Source of the DNA: Pseudonocardia kunmingensis
GTDB taxonomy: Bacteria > Actinomycetota > Actinomycetes > Mycobacteriales > Pseudonocardiaceae
NCBI RefSeq assembly: GCF_006716445.1
Contig: NZ_VFPA01000009.1
Location: 62,001 to 126,000 of the forward strand
Direction: 5' to 3'
Length of the DNA: 64,000 nt
Shown here: positions 8,453 through 17,210 of the stretch, piece by piece
Layout: every line of letters starts with the position of its first letter
Position numbering within the stretch: position 1 is the first letter of the stretch
Made by a program: the position numbers and the translations under genes
Notes under the pieces: model-generated
The model's database searches: none
What the model saw: only the letters and a program-made list of their open reading frames with translations
Told to the model about the DNA's origin: nothing

Positions 8453-8938
8453 TCATGTCGTGAGCTCGACCCCGGCCACCCGCAGGTTGCCGGCGAGGTC
8501 GTAGCCGGGGCCGGTGACCGTCTGCGACCAGGTGAACGTCTCGGAGTAGGTGGTGAAGGAGATGTTGGTGCACTCGTCGACGACGATCTGGTTGAGCTGC
8601 CGGTAGATCTCGGTGCGCCGGGCCGGGTCGGTCTCGATCTGGCCGTCGGCGACGAGCTGTTCGAGCTGCGGGTTCTGGTAGCCGAAGCGCTGGTCGGCGC
8701 CGCGGTATCCGGAGTTGGCGGCGAAGAACACCGCCCCGTCCTGCAGGCAGCGGCCGACCTGCCACGGCACGACGTCGACGGTCGGGTCCTGCCCGGATCC
8801 GATGTCGGTCCAGCGGCCCTGGCTGATCGGCTCGATGTTGAGCGTGACGCCGATCTTCGCGAGGTCGGACTGCCAGATCTGCCCGTAGGTTCCGAAGTTC
8901 GGGTAGGACGTCGGGAACGGGAAGTTCATCTTCAGCGG
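8453..8938 (-). pseudogene. 5'-truncated peptide-binding lipoprotein of the ABC importer
   Basis: About 160 codons encode the C-terminal end of an extracellular solute-binding protein of the SBP_bac_5 (DppA/OppA) family. Visible pieces include QIWQSDLAKIGVTLNIEPIS, RTEIYRQLNQIVVDEC and a terminal SETFTWSQTVTGPGYD. Such proteins are normally 500-600 residues with a lipoprotein signal, all of which is missing. An internal ATG gives an apparent start but no meaningful protein. It lies 13 bp upstream of dppB in the same direction, so it is the operon's own binding-protein gene. At the break the sequence switches to an amidohydrolase fragment on the other strand, indicating deletion or recombination. 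Confidence 0.78.
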
Positions 8939-8958
8939 TCGACTGCGGGTCGCGTTCC

Positions 8959-9282
8959 GGACTGGCGCTGACCGTGCGCGACCTAGTGCGGTCCGGCGTC
9001 GCCGCCGGCCCGCGGGTCCTCGCCGCCGCGGAAGCGATCACCACGACCGCTGGGCACGGCGAGGACATCGGCACCCCCGCCGACGACGCCATTCAGATCC
9101 GCACCGCCGTCCGCCGGCTCGTCGCCCGCTCGGCCGATCTCATCAAGATCATGGTGACCGGCGGTGCGACCGACCCGCACACCAACCGCCGCCACGCCCA
9201 GTACAGCACCGAGGAGCTGCGGGCCGCGATCGACGACGCGCACCGTTTCTTCAGCTCCATACGAACGCTGCCGGAGGTCTAG
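8959..9282 (+). pseudogene. amidohydrolase (imidazolonepropionase-like) fragment
   Basis: The plus-strand frame reads TVRDLVRSGVAAGPRVLAA, then TTTAGHGEDIG, then AVRRLVARSADLIKIMVTGG and EELRAAIDDAHR. This matches the middle of actinobacterial metal-dependent amidohydrolases, which act on amide or ester bonds in small molecules. The N-terminal HxH metal site and the C-terminal half are absent, so it is a relic of about 100 codons. It points toward the truncated binding-protein gene, and the two were probably brought together by the same rearrangement. After the homology ends it reads a few unrelated residues to a stop. Confidence 0.65.
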
Positions 9283-9419
9283 CAAGTTCTTTATTCTTCG
9301 CGGGGCAGTCGGCGGCGACGGTCATCGCTTCCGTCTCTGCACTATTACTGGTAGGCCGGGTTGGTCTTCCGGGGTTGTTCTGGCTTCCCGCTGTATACTT
9401 CGCCATCGCTTCAGTAGCA

Positions 9420-10076
9420 CTTATTGTTGCGCGACGAACTCTTCTAGCTGTCTTGCATCGGAGGCAGAGCCAGACACACACGTAGATGGTCTCGGCTGCC
9501 AGCCGTTCGGCGATGCCGACCGGGCCATGGCCGGCCAGTGCGAAGCCGAGCGCGACCGTCCCAAGGGATGGAGGCGGCGGCCGCGACAGCGGCGGCCGCG
9601 GCGAGGGCCGGCGCGGTTCGTCGGGTGCTGCTGGCGATCAGGATGAGCACGAGGATCTGGCCTGCGAACAGCGGGACGGCGAGCAACGAGTGCCGCGTGA
9701 TGTTCACGTCGCCGGGCACGAGCGCGGTGGCCACCCCGCTGACCCCGATCACCACCCACGTGGCGAGGATCCAGCGAGTACGGCGTCGCCGGACGTACAA
9801 GGGGCGCAGGGCGACACCGCCGGTGGCGAGCAGCGCCGACAGTGCCCCGGTTGCGATGTTGAACAGCGCGTGTCGCGGTGAGCACGACGCGAGGACTCCG
9901 ACCGGACGGCGCTCGACGGTGCATGCGATTCAGCCGAGGTCACTGACCGTGTGGTGGAGCAGGTCGTAGGGCACCGGCCAGGCGCTCACCACGATGATCT
10001 GCACCGCGATGTAGGCGGGGGTGACAACGCCCCACAGGACCCGTGCGACGGCAACTCCGCTGATCGGCGCACTCAT
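9420..10076 (-). pseudogene. DUF998 membrane protein, inactivated
   Basis: The frame starting at the ATG at 10076 gives a membrane segment and PYDLLHHTVSDLG, then an in-frame TGA at 9930-9932. The same frame resumes directly with SCSPRHALFNIATGALSALL and further hydrophobic segments down to about 9560. A frameshift there moves the last family block (GHGPVGIAERLAAE) into another frame. The SPRHALFN block and the spacing are typical of DUF998 proteins, small multi-span membrane proteins of unknown function. One nonsense change plus one frameshift make this a pseudogene unless there are sequencing errors. A second DUF998 gene, also broken, lies 4 kb downstream. Confidence 0.72.
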
Positions 10077-10304
10077 CCCTGCACGATCCTGGCGGCACCT
10101 TCGGCACGTCATCACCAGTTCGTCGCATCTCTGTAGTGGCTGGACGGACGCCTCCCCGTGTGCCCCCCGTCGGGGCGGCATCGTGCGTGAGCTGTTGAGC
10201 TCTGCGAGCCGGGCCAGCAGGCCATGCAGCCAAGCACGACCGCGCGACGTGGAGCTAACACCTCTATTCGATCTTTCAACCGGGCCTGCACTACCGTCGA
10301 CGCG

Positions 10305-11933
10305 ATGTCGGACCACCTGCATCCCTCGCTTCGAAGGAGTTCGCTGTCGTCGCGCGTCGCGGTCGGGGCCGCGCTGGCCGTGCTGCTGCTCGTAGGCTGC
10401 TCCACCGGCGGCGACGTCACCGGTACAGCGGCGCCGGCTACACCTCCGGCCGGGGCGAACGCGCAGGACGGCCCGCCGGCCGGAGCGTCGGGGGGTAACG
10501 CTCCGGCCGGGGCCGTCGAGCGGGAGGTCGTGGCCGACCGGGACGCCCTGCCCGCGACGGCCTCTCTCACGCTGAACCGGCTCGGCGACCATCACCTGGT
10601 CGCCGCGGTGAGGTTCACCAGCGAGGAGGCGACCGGGCCGTGGGACAGCAATCTGTTCGGCTTCACCTCCTTCGCCACGCCCGGCTCGGAGTACCCGCAA
10701 GAGGCGCTCAATGGCCTGTTCTGGATCGGCCCGGAGGGCCGCTCGGCCCACCTGACCTACTTCACCGAGGACCGCTCCTGCCTGTGCACGACGTTCGAGG
10801 ATTCGCACGGCTGGGGTATCACCCGGGAGCAGCCGGTCACGGCGGCCGCTGTGCTGCCCGCACCACCGGAGGGTGTCACCGAGCTGACGGTGTTCTCGCC
10901 GTTCTCGCTGCCCTTCGTCGACGTCCCGATCGGTGACCAGGCGCCCGACCTGGCCGCCTACGGCATCACCCACCCCGACCAGGCACCAGCCGCGACACCT
11001 GAGGTGTTCCCGCTCCTCGGCTCGTCCACGCTTGCGGACGGCTCGGAGACCGTAAGGGAGAACGCGGACACCACGGACGTGGAGCTGTCGGCCGACGTGC
11101 TCTTCGCGCTCAACGAGTCAACGCTGACGCCCGCGGCGGACGAGGTACTCGCCCGCACCGCGCGGCGCCTCGACGCCGACGGCGGCACGCACGTCGAGAT
11201 CGCCGGCCACACCGACTCCAGCGGCAACGACGCGATCAACCAGCCGCTGTCGGAACGCCGCGCCGAGACCGTCCGCGCCGCACTGGCCCAGCGCGTCGGC
11301 ACTGGCGTCACGTTCACCACGGCCGGGTACGGCTCGACGCGCCCGATCGCCGACAACTCCACCCCCGAAGGGGCCCGGCAGAACCGCCGCGTCACGGTGT
11401 CGTTCCCCCGACCCACCGACACCGAACAATCGCCGCCGACCTCCGCCCCGGCGGCGCCGGGGGCCGCCGGGGCGGGCCGCCCGATGACCGAGTTCCACGC
11501 GACGGTGACCGGTGCCCCGGACTACCCTGACGCCAAGGCCGAGCTCAACGGGCTGGGCCTGGAACGCATCGCCGAGGACGTCGTCCTGCTCAGCTACACG
11601 ATGACGAACCTGCGCGACAGCACCGAGGACCTCAGCCCGTTCTGGACCGCCCCCAGCACCACCGCGCTGTCCAGCCTCGGCGGCACCACCGCCACCGACC
11701 CGGCCACCGGGCGCATCTACCAGACGATGAACGTCGACCGGGCCGCGGTCGTCCGCGAGGGCAGCTACCACCTGCACTGCGCGTGCACCATCACCTCGGC
11801 CGGCGCCATGTTCGTCCCGTATCAGGAGACAGGGACCCTGTTCGCGCTGCTGCCCGTGCCCGACTCGGTGTCGGTGCTCGACGTGAACATCGGTTCGGAT
11901 CTGGTGTTCCAGGGCGCCCGGATCACCGGCTGA
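10305..11933 (+). CDS. OmpA-domain lipoprotein with flanking domains
   Basis: This 542-residue surface lipoprotein has a lipobox ending LLLVGC (Cys32) after a basic N-terminus, which decides the ATG at 10305. After a linker rich in Pro, Gly and Ala come an N-terminal domain (about residues 80-210) and an OmpA-type peptidoglycan-binding domain (about 255-367). The OmpA domain shows LFALNESTLTPAADEVL, GHTDSSGNDAIN, LSERRAETVRAAL and GARQNRRVTV. The C-terminal domain (about 385-542) resembles the N-terminal one: both describe a physical quantity with hydrophobic strands and a cysteine pair (SCLC and HCAC). OmpA domains normally anchor proteins to the cell wall. No operon partner is evident, and a hairpin follows the stop. 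Confidence 0.85.
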   Translation: MSDHLHPSLRRSSLSSRVAVGAALAVLLLVGCSTGGDVTGTAAPATPPAGANAQDGPPAGASGGNAPAGAVEREVVADRDALPATASLTLNRLGDHHLVAAVRFTSEEATGPWDSNLFGFTSFATPGSEYPQEALNGLFWIGPEGRSAHLTYFTEDRSCLCTTFEDSHGWGITREQPVTAAAVLPAPPEGVTELTVFSPFSLPFVDVPIGDQAPDLAAYGITHPDQAPAATPEVFPLLGSSTLADGSETVRENADTTDVELSADVLFALNESTLTPAADEVLARTARRLDADGGTHVEIAGHTDSSGNDAINQPLSERRAETVRAALAQRVGTGVTFTTAGYGSTRPIADNSTPEGARQNRRVTVSFPRPTDTEQSPPTSAPAAPGAAGAGRPMTEFHATVTGAPDYPDAKAELNGLGLERIAEDVVLLSYTMTNLRDSTEDLSPFWTAPSTTALSSLGGTTATDPATGRIYQTMNVDRAAVVREGSYHLHCACTITSAGAMFVPYQETGTLFALLPVPDSVSVLDVNIGSDLVFQGARITG

Positions 11934-11957
11934 GGCTCGGCGACCGCCCATTCCGGA

Positions 11958-11995
11958 GGCGCCCACCGTCGGGGACGCCGGTCCGGGTGGGCGCC
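11958..11995 (+). terminator. hairpin terminator after the OmpA lipoprotein gene
   Basis: GGCGCCCACC and GGTGGGCGCC form a perfect 10-bp stem 24 bp after the stop codon. There is no T-run, as is common in GC-rich actinomycetes. Confidence 0.55.
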
Positions 11996-12496
11996 ATCCC
12001 CGGGCCGCCGAACTTCGTCAGCGCCTTGCGCTGCCTTCGCTACCGTCTCCAGCCCGGATGGCGGGGAGAGCAGGTCGTGGCCTACTGGTCTTCGCGGTGG
12101 GTGAGCAGCTCACCGGCCTGCGCTCATGCCGGCGGCGCCCAGGAGTGGATGGCGGCGCCGCGGGCGAGGCGGCAGACGAGCTTCCAGAGCACGGCCCGGT
12201 CGAGCCCCTCCAGTCGAGGTGGCGAGGAGCGGGCCAGCGGCGGGCTGTCCGACGCGGTCGACGCGTCCGCCGAGATGGCCTCGAGCACGCCCCGCCCGGC
12301 TGGCTCGCCACCTTCGGGCGGCCGACCGAGATCGCGCAGCAGCCCGAGATCGAGCGGGCCCTCGGCTGGGGTCCAACGTGATCGGCGGTCTGGTCGGCGA
12401 GAGGGCGAGCGGTGTGGAATCCGGTGTCCGGTACGTCGATGCGGTACCGACGTCCCGGGCGAGGCGCCAGGGTGGTGCCCACGGAAGGAACACACC
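11996..12496. other. gene-free stretch before the sigma factor operon
   Basis: About 500 bp with open frames on both strands, but none shows a recognisable protein or a convincing start. The promoter of the DGPF/ECF operon should lie in its last part. Confidence 0.45.
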
Positions 12497-12898
12497 GTGA
12501 AGTACATGATCATGTTGTACGGGTCCCAGCAGGACTACGACGTCCTGGCCGGCAAGCCCACCGGCAAGCCCGCGATGACGCCGGAGGCGGTCGCGGCGAT
12601 GCACGCCTACATGGAGTCGTTCCACCAGAAGCTGGCGGAGTCCGGCGAGCTCGTCGGGGGCCAGGGCCTGACCGCTCCGGTTCACGCCCGGCGGGTGCAG
12701 TTGCAGGGCGGGGCGCTGGTCGTCACCGACGGGCCCTACCCCGAGACGCAGGAGGTGCTCGCCGGGTACACGATCGTCGAGTGCGCGAGCTTCGACCGGG
12801 CCACCGAGATCGCGGCCGGGCTGGTGAACCCGGACGACGAGGGCGCGTATGTGGACGTGCGGCCGATCGAGGGCGGGTGGGACGAGCTGGAGCTGTGA
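12497..12898 (+). CDS. DGPF (YCII-related) domain protein
   Basis: This 133-residue protein starts with KYMIMLYGSQQ and contains the family's hallmark VTDGPYPETQEVLAGYTIVE, a variant of the DGPF motif of the YCII-related domain. These small ferredoxin-like-fold proteins have no proven activity. In actinobacteria they are typically encoded immediately before ECF42 sigma factors and belong to their regulon or control circuit. The GTG at 12497 is supported by GGAAGGA upstream. The sigma factor gene starts 7 bp after the stop, so they are cotranscribed. Confidence 0.85.
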   Translation: MKYMIMLYGSQQDYDVLAGKPTGKPAMTPEAVAAMHAYMESFHQKLAESGELVGGQGLTAPVHARRVQLQGGALVVTDGPYPETQEVLAGYTIVECASFDRATEIAAGLVNPDDEGAYVDVRPIEGGWDELEL

Positions 12899-12905
12899 GC
12901 GTCCG

Positions 12906-14168
12906 GTGAGCAGTGGCGACGTCGAGGGTCTGCTGCGCCGGTCGGCGCCGCAGGTCCTCGGCGCGGTCGTGCGCAGGTACGGGCATTTCGACGCGGCGGA
13001 GGACGCGGTGCAGGAGGCCCTGATCGCGGCCGCCGCCCAGTGGCCGCGGGATGGGGTGCCGGACGACCCGCGGGCCTGGTTGATCACCGTGGCCGCCCGA
13101 CGGCTGACCGATCTGCTGCGCAGCGAGCAGGCCCGCCTGCGCAGGGAGGACCGGGTCCAGCGGTGGCGGCTGCCCGAGCAGTCGCTCGCACCTGCCGCGG
13201 ACCGGCAGACCGCCGACGGGGACGACACGCTCGTGCTGCTGTTCCTGTGCTGCCATCCGGCCCTGGCACCGGCGTCGCAGATCGCGCTGACCCTGCGCGC
13301 GGTGGGCGGGCTGACGACCGCGGAGATCGCCAGGGCGTTCCTGGTGTCGGAGGGGGCGATGACGCGACGCATCACCCGGGCGAAGCAGCGGATCAGGGAC
13401 AGCCGGGCGCCTTTCGCCCTGCCACCGGCGGCAGAGCGGGACGACCGGGTCGCCGCGGTGCTCCACGTGCTCTACCTGATCTTCAACGAGGGCTATGCCA
13501 GCACCTCCGGCCCGCGCCTGCAGCGGGTGGAGCTGTCGGCGGAGGCGATCCGGCTGGCGCGGATGATGCACCGGCTGCTGCCCGACGACGGCGAGGTGGC
13601 GGGTCTGCTGGCGTTGATGCTGCTCACCGACGCGCGCCGGCTGGCCCGCACCGGCCCGGGCGGCGAGTTGATCCCGATGGGCGAGCAGGATCGGTCGAGG
13701 TGGGATGCGGGCGCGATCGCGGAGGGGGTGGCCCTGGTGTCCGCGGCCCTGCCGCGCGGCGGGACCGGCCCGTACCAGCTGCAGGCTGCGATCGCCGCGG
13801 TGCACGACGAGGCACCGAGCGCCGACGCCACCGACTGGGTGCAGATCGGGCTGCTCTACGAGCTGCTGATGCGGATCTCGGACAACCCGGTGGTGGCCCT
13901 GAACCACGCCGTCGCGGTCGCGATGGTGGACGGGCCCCGGGCGGGTCTGCGGCGCGTGGAGCGGCTCGCCGCCGACGAGCGGCTCAGCGGGGATCACCGG
14001 CTGCACGCGGTGCGCGCGCACCTGCTCGAGCGGGCGGGCAATCGCGCCGCCGCCCGCGAGTCCTACCGCAGGGCTGCGGACCTGACGATGAACCTGCCGC
14101 AGCAGCGCTACCTGCACGGGCGCGCCGACCGCCTCGCCGGAGACGGGCGAGGATCGTGTCCGGGGTGA
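12906..14168 (+). CDS. ECF42-type RNA polymerase sigma factor
   Basis: This 420-residue protein has a sigma-70 region 2 (FDAAEDAVQEALIAAAAQWP, about residues 25-50) and a region 4 helix-turn-helix (LTTAEIARAFLVSEGAMTRR, about 135-160). A long C-terminal helical extension (about 180-420) includes LYLIFNEGY and ALNHAVAVAM. This architecture, with a DGPF gene immediately upstream, is that of the ECF42 group, in which the TPR-like extension takes the place of a separate anti-sigma factor and is needed for function. The GTG at 12906 follows the DGPF stop by 7 bp. The target promoters are not identifiable here beyond the likely autoregulated operon. Confidence 0.88.
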   Translation: MSSGDVEGLLRRSAPQVLGAVVRRYGHFDAAEDAVQEALIAAAAQWPRDGVPDDPRAWLITVAARRLTDLLRSEQARLRREDRVQRWRLPEQSLAPAADRQTADGDDTLVLLFLCCHPALAPASQIALTLRAVGGLTTAEIARAFLVSEGAMTRRITRAKQRIRDSRAPFALPPAAERDDRVAAVLHVLYLIFNEGYASTSGPRLQRVELSAEAIRLARMMHRLLPDDGEVAGLLALMLLTDARRLARTGPGGELIPMGEQDRSRWDAGAIAEGVALVSAALPRGGTGPYQLQAAIAAVHDEAPSADATDWVQIGLLYELLMRISDNPVVALNHAVAVAMVDGPRAGLRRVERLAADERLSGDHRLHAVRAHLLERAGNRAAARESYRRAADLTMNLPQQRYLHGRADRLAGDGRGSCPG

Positions 14169-14232
14169 GCCAACGGCTCCGACGTCCCCGATGAGCGGCG
14201 CTGCGGTGGTGCCGCCCGGAACGGGAGGCGTC

Positions 14233-14668
14233 ATGGCTGTGCAGTCCGATACCCCGGTGTCCCGGCCGACCGTGTGGTTGCTCGGGTGCGGCATCCTCGC
14301 CGGGCCGCTGTTCCTGGTGGTGTGGCTCGCCCAGGCCCTCACCCGCCCCGGGTTCGACCCGACCTGGCACCCGCTCAGCCTGCTGAGCCTCGGCGAGCTG
14401 GGCTGGATACAGATCGCCAACTTCGTCGTGACCGGGGCGCTCTACGTGGCGTGCGCAGCCGGGATGCGTCGGGTACTGCGGAAGGGCCCGGGCCGGATGT
14501 GGGGGCCGATCCTGGTCGGCGCGCTGGGGGCGGGGCTGATCACCGGCGGGGTGTTCGTGACCGACCCGGGCGCCGGTTTTCCTCCCGGCACACCGGCCGG
14601 GGCGCCCGCGCAGATCAGCTGGCACGGGATGGCACACAGTGTCGGCGCCCTGCTTGTCGACGACGCGC
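14233..14668 (+). pseudogene. DUF998 membrane protein, 5' half, cut by IS21
   Basis: The ATG at 14233, preceded by GGGAGG, begins a hydrophobic protein with LLGCGILAGPLFLVVWLAQAL, WHPLSLLSLGELGWIQIANF and VFVTDPGAGFPPG, all typical of DUF998. After about 145 codons it runs into the IS21-type element at 14669. The other half resumes at 16909. It is the third gene after the DGPF and ECF42 genes in the same direction, so the membrane protein may have been part of that operon. The interruption probably abolishes its function. Confidence 0.82.
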
Positions 14669-14723
14669 TGAGACTGACCCCCTAGCGACGGGTTGGGATT
14701 GACCCCCTCGCGACGCTGGAGGG

Positions 14724-16022
14724 GTGATCACGTTGGAAGAGTGGGCTGAGGTCCGTCGTCTGCACCGCGCCGAGGGTGTGTCGATCAAGGAGATTGCCCG
14801 CCGGTTGGGGTTGGCGCGTAACACGGTGCGGGCGGCGCTGCGGGCCGACGCGCCGCCCTCGCGTGAGCGTGGACCGCGCGGGTCGCTGGTGGACAAGGTG
14901 GAGCCGCAGGTCCGGGCCTTGCTGGCCGAGCATCCGAAGATGCCGGCGACGGTGATCGCCGAGCGGATCGGCTGGACGCGGTCGTTGACCATCCTGAAGG
15001 ACCGAGTCCGTGAGCTGCGGCCGTTGTTCCTGCCGCCCGACCCGGCCGACCGGCTCGAGTACAGCCCCGGCGAGCTCGCGCAGTGCGACCTGTGGTTTCC
15101 GCCGGTCCCGATCCCGGTCGGTCCTGCTGGACAGCACGGCGCGGCGCGGGTCCTGCCGGTGTTGGCGATGACCTGCGGCTTCTCCCGGGTGACGGACGCG
15201 GTGATGATCCCTTCCCGCAAGGCCGGGGACATCCTGGCTGGGATGTGGGAGATCATCGGCGGGTGGGGCCGCTGCCCCCGCACGCTGGTCTGGGACCGCG
15301 AAGCCGCGATCGGCGGCACCGGCAAGCCCAGCGTCGAGGCGGCCGCGTTCGCCGGGACGCTCGGGGTGCGGATCAAGCTCACCCCGCCGCGGGACCCGGA
15401 GTCGAAGGGCCTGATCGAGCGGCGCAACGGCTACTTCGAGACCTCGTTCCTGCCCGGGCGCAGCTTCGTCTCGCCGTTCGACTTCAACACCCAGATCGAG
15501 ACGTGGCTGACCGGGGTGGCCAACGCCCGGCACCTGCGCTCGATCGGGGCCACCCCCGCCGCGCGGTGGACCGCCGACCGGGCCGGGATGGTCGCGCTGC
15601 CGCCGGTGGCGCCGCAGGTCGGGCTGACCGGGCGGATCCGGCTCTCCCGCGACTACTACGTGCGCATCGACGGCAACGACTACTCGGTCAACCCGGCCGC
15701 GATCGGCCGGTTCGTCGACTGGATCGCCACCCCCGCCCTGGTCGCGGTCACCTGCGCCGGGCAGATCGTGGCCACCCACGAGCGGGCCTGGGCCAGCGGC
15801 GCCACGATCACCGATCCCGAGCACCGAGCCATCGCCCGGGCGATGCGCACCGAGCTCACCGCCACCCGTGACCGCGCCCGCCGCTCCACCCGCTCCCACA
15901 CCGATGGGCACGTCGTGGCCCTGCGCGCGCTGCCGGACTACGACGCGCTCTGCGGCGTGAACTTCGACCCCGCACCCGACCCGACCGTCACCGAACCGAC
16001 CGCCACCGCTGAAGGGCAGTAG
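14724..16022 (+). CDS. istA: IS21-family transposase IstA
   Basis: This 432-residue integrase-type transposase has an N-terminal helix-turn-helix (SIKEIARRLGLARNTVRAAL, about residues 19-38) that binds the terminal repeats. A DDE catalytic core follows with D in QCDLWF (about 120), D in VWDRE (about 190) and E in LIERRNGYFE (about 231). The C-terminal part contains the LSRDYYVRIDGNDYSVNP block seen in IS21 IstA proteins. The GTG start follows CTGGAGGGG. Its TAG stop is directly followed by the istB ATG, so the two are coupled, as in other members of the family. It looks complete. Confidence 0.93.
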   Translation: MITLEEWAEVRRLHRAEGVSIKEIARRLGLARNTVRAALRADAPPSRERGPRGSLVDKVEPQVRALLAEHPKMPATVIAERIGWTRSLTILKDRVRELRPLFLPPDPADRLEYSPGELAQCDLWFPPVPIPVGPAGQHGAARVLPVLAMTCGFSRVTDAVMIPSRKAGDILAGMWEIIGGWGRCPRTLVWDREAAIGGTGKPSVEAAAFAGTLGVRIKLTPPRDPESKGLIERRNGYFETSFLPGRSFVSPFDFNTQIETWLTGVANARHLRSIGATPAARWTADRAGMVALPPVAPQVGLTGRIRLSRDYYVRIDGNDYSVNPAAIGRFVDWIATPALVAVTCAGQIVATHERAWASGATITDPEHRAIARAMRTELTATRDRARRSTRSHTDGHVVALRALPDYDALCGVNFDPAPDPTVTEPTATAEGQ

Positions 16023-16853
16023 ATGACCACCCCAAGAACGACCCCGACGACCCCGACGACCCCGAAGCCCGGCGCGAAGACGGGCGCGAGCACCGAGCTC
16101 GGTTCGAAGCTGGCCTACCTGACCCGGGCGTTGAAGACGCCCACGATCGCCCGCGTCTGGGACGACCTCGCCGCCCAGGCCCGCGACCTGAACTGGTCGC
16201 ACGAGGAGTACCTGACCGCGGTCCTGGAACGCCAGGTCGCCGACCGCGAGTCCGCCGGCACCACCATGCGCATCCGCACCGCACACTTCCCGCAGGTCAA
16301 GACCCTGGAGGAGTTCAACCTCGACCACCTGCCCTCGCTGCGCCGCGACCTGCTCGCCCACCTGGCGACCGGCACCTTCGTGGCCAAGGCCGAGAACGTG
16401 ATCCTGCTCGGACCACCCGGGATCGGGAAGACCCACCTCGCGATCGGGCTCGGGGTCAAAGCCACCCAGGCCGGCTACTCGGTGCTGTTCGACACCGCCA
16501 GCAACTGGATCACCCGCCTCGCCGCCGCGCACCAGGCCGGACAGCTGGAAACCGAGCTGCGCAAGATCCGCCGCTACAAGCTGATCATCATCGACGAAGT
16601 CGGCTACATCCCCTTCGACCACGACGCGGCGAACCTGTTCTTCCAGCTCATCGCCTCCCGCTATGAACAGGGCTCGGTCATGGTCACCTCGAACCTGCCC
16701 TTCGGCCGCTGGGGCGAAGTCTTCGGCGACGAGATCGTCGCCGCCGCCATGATCGACCGACTCGTCCACCACGCCGAGGTCCTCACCCTCTCCGGCGACT
16801 CCTACCGCACGCGCGCCCGCCGCGAACTCCTCGCCAAGGACCGCGACAACTAG
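16023..16853 (+). CDS. istB: IS21-family helper ATPase IstB
   Basis: This 276-residue AAA+ ATPase related to DnaC helicase loaders assists IstA in target selection and strand transfer. Walker A is GPPGIGKTH (about 129-137) and Walker B is LIIIDEVGYIPFD (about 186-198). The C-terminal SGDSYRTR motif is typical. The ATG abuts the istA stop with no spacer. The protein is slightly longer than the usual 250 residues because of a Thr/Pro-rich N-terminal leader. Confidence 0.93.
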   Translation: MTTPRTTPTTPTTPKPGAKTGASTELGSKLAYLTRALKTPTIARVWDDLAAQARDLNWSHEEYLTAVLERQVADRESAGTTMRIRTAHFPQVKTLEEFNLDHLPSLRRDLLAHLATGTFVAKAENVILLGPPGIGKTHLAIGLGVKATQAGYSVLFDTASNWITRLAAAHQAGQLETELRKIRRYKLIIIDEVGYIPFDHDAANLFFQLIASRYEQGSVMVTSNLPFGRWGEVFGDEIVAAAMIDRLVHHAEVLTLSGDSYRTRARRELLAKDRDN

Positions 16854-16908
16854 AACGAAACCGGACACGGGGGGTCAGTTCCAATCCGTCGCCAGAGGGT
16901 CAGTTCTA

Positions 16909-17161
16909 ACGCGCCGTTGACACTCTGCTGGCGTTCAGCATGGTGGTCGGCTGCCTGGTGTTCGCGCGCCGGTTCGCCGCAGCCCGCCAGCCTGCGATGG
17001 CCGCGGGCGGTGTGGGCGCCGGAATCGCGGTCGTCGCGGTCATCGCGTGGCCGGACCTGGACAGCACGGCCGTTCGGCTGGTCCTCGGCTCGGCGATCGA
17101 GTTCGCGTTCGTGGCGTTCGTGGCAGCCCGCCTGATCCGCGAGAGCCGCGGGGCCCGATGA
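16909..17161 (+). pseudogene. DUF998 membrane protein, 3' half, cut by IS21
   Basis: After the IS21 right end the frame resumes with TLLAFSMVVGCLVFARRFAA and two further membrane segments, ending in AARLIRESRGAR and a stop at 17161. This is the C-terminal half of the DUF998 protein begun at 14233. If the element and one copy of the 6-bp duplication are removed, the two halves are out of frame by one base. The gene may therefore already have been damaged, or the junction has since changed. Confidence 0.78.
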
Positions 17162-17210
17162 GACGGCCCGCGTGCGCAAAGGGTTGGGGCCTACGTCGAC
17201 AGACCGGTGA

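Larger units (their letters stand above)
14669..16908 (+). mobile_element. IS21-family insertion sequence
   Basis: The ends carry tandem copies of a repeat: GACTGACCCCCTAGCGACG and GATTGACCCCCTCGCGACG on the left, and the inverted related forms on the right (16868-16908). This double-repeat layout is typical of IS21. A 6-bp direct duplication ACGCGC flanks the element (14663-14668 and 16909-16914), within the family's 4-8 bp range. It carries istA and istB and sits inside a DUF998 gene. It appears complete. Confidence 0.88.

Noticed and set aside
12018..12482. open frames on both strands in the 560-bp gap before the DGPF gene
   Set aside because: No start with a ribosome binding site, composition typical of noncoding GC-rich sequence, and no family resemblance.
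13040..14194. 384-codon alternative frame across the ECF sigma gene
   Set aside because: It is a Gly/Arg-rich out-of-frame reading. The sigma factor in the other frame has clear region 2 and region 4 motifs.
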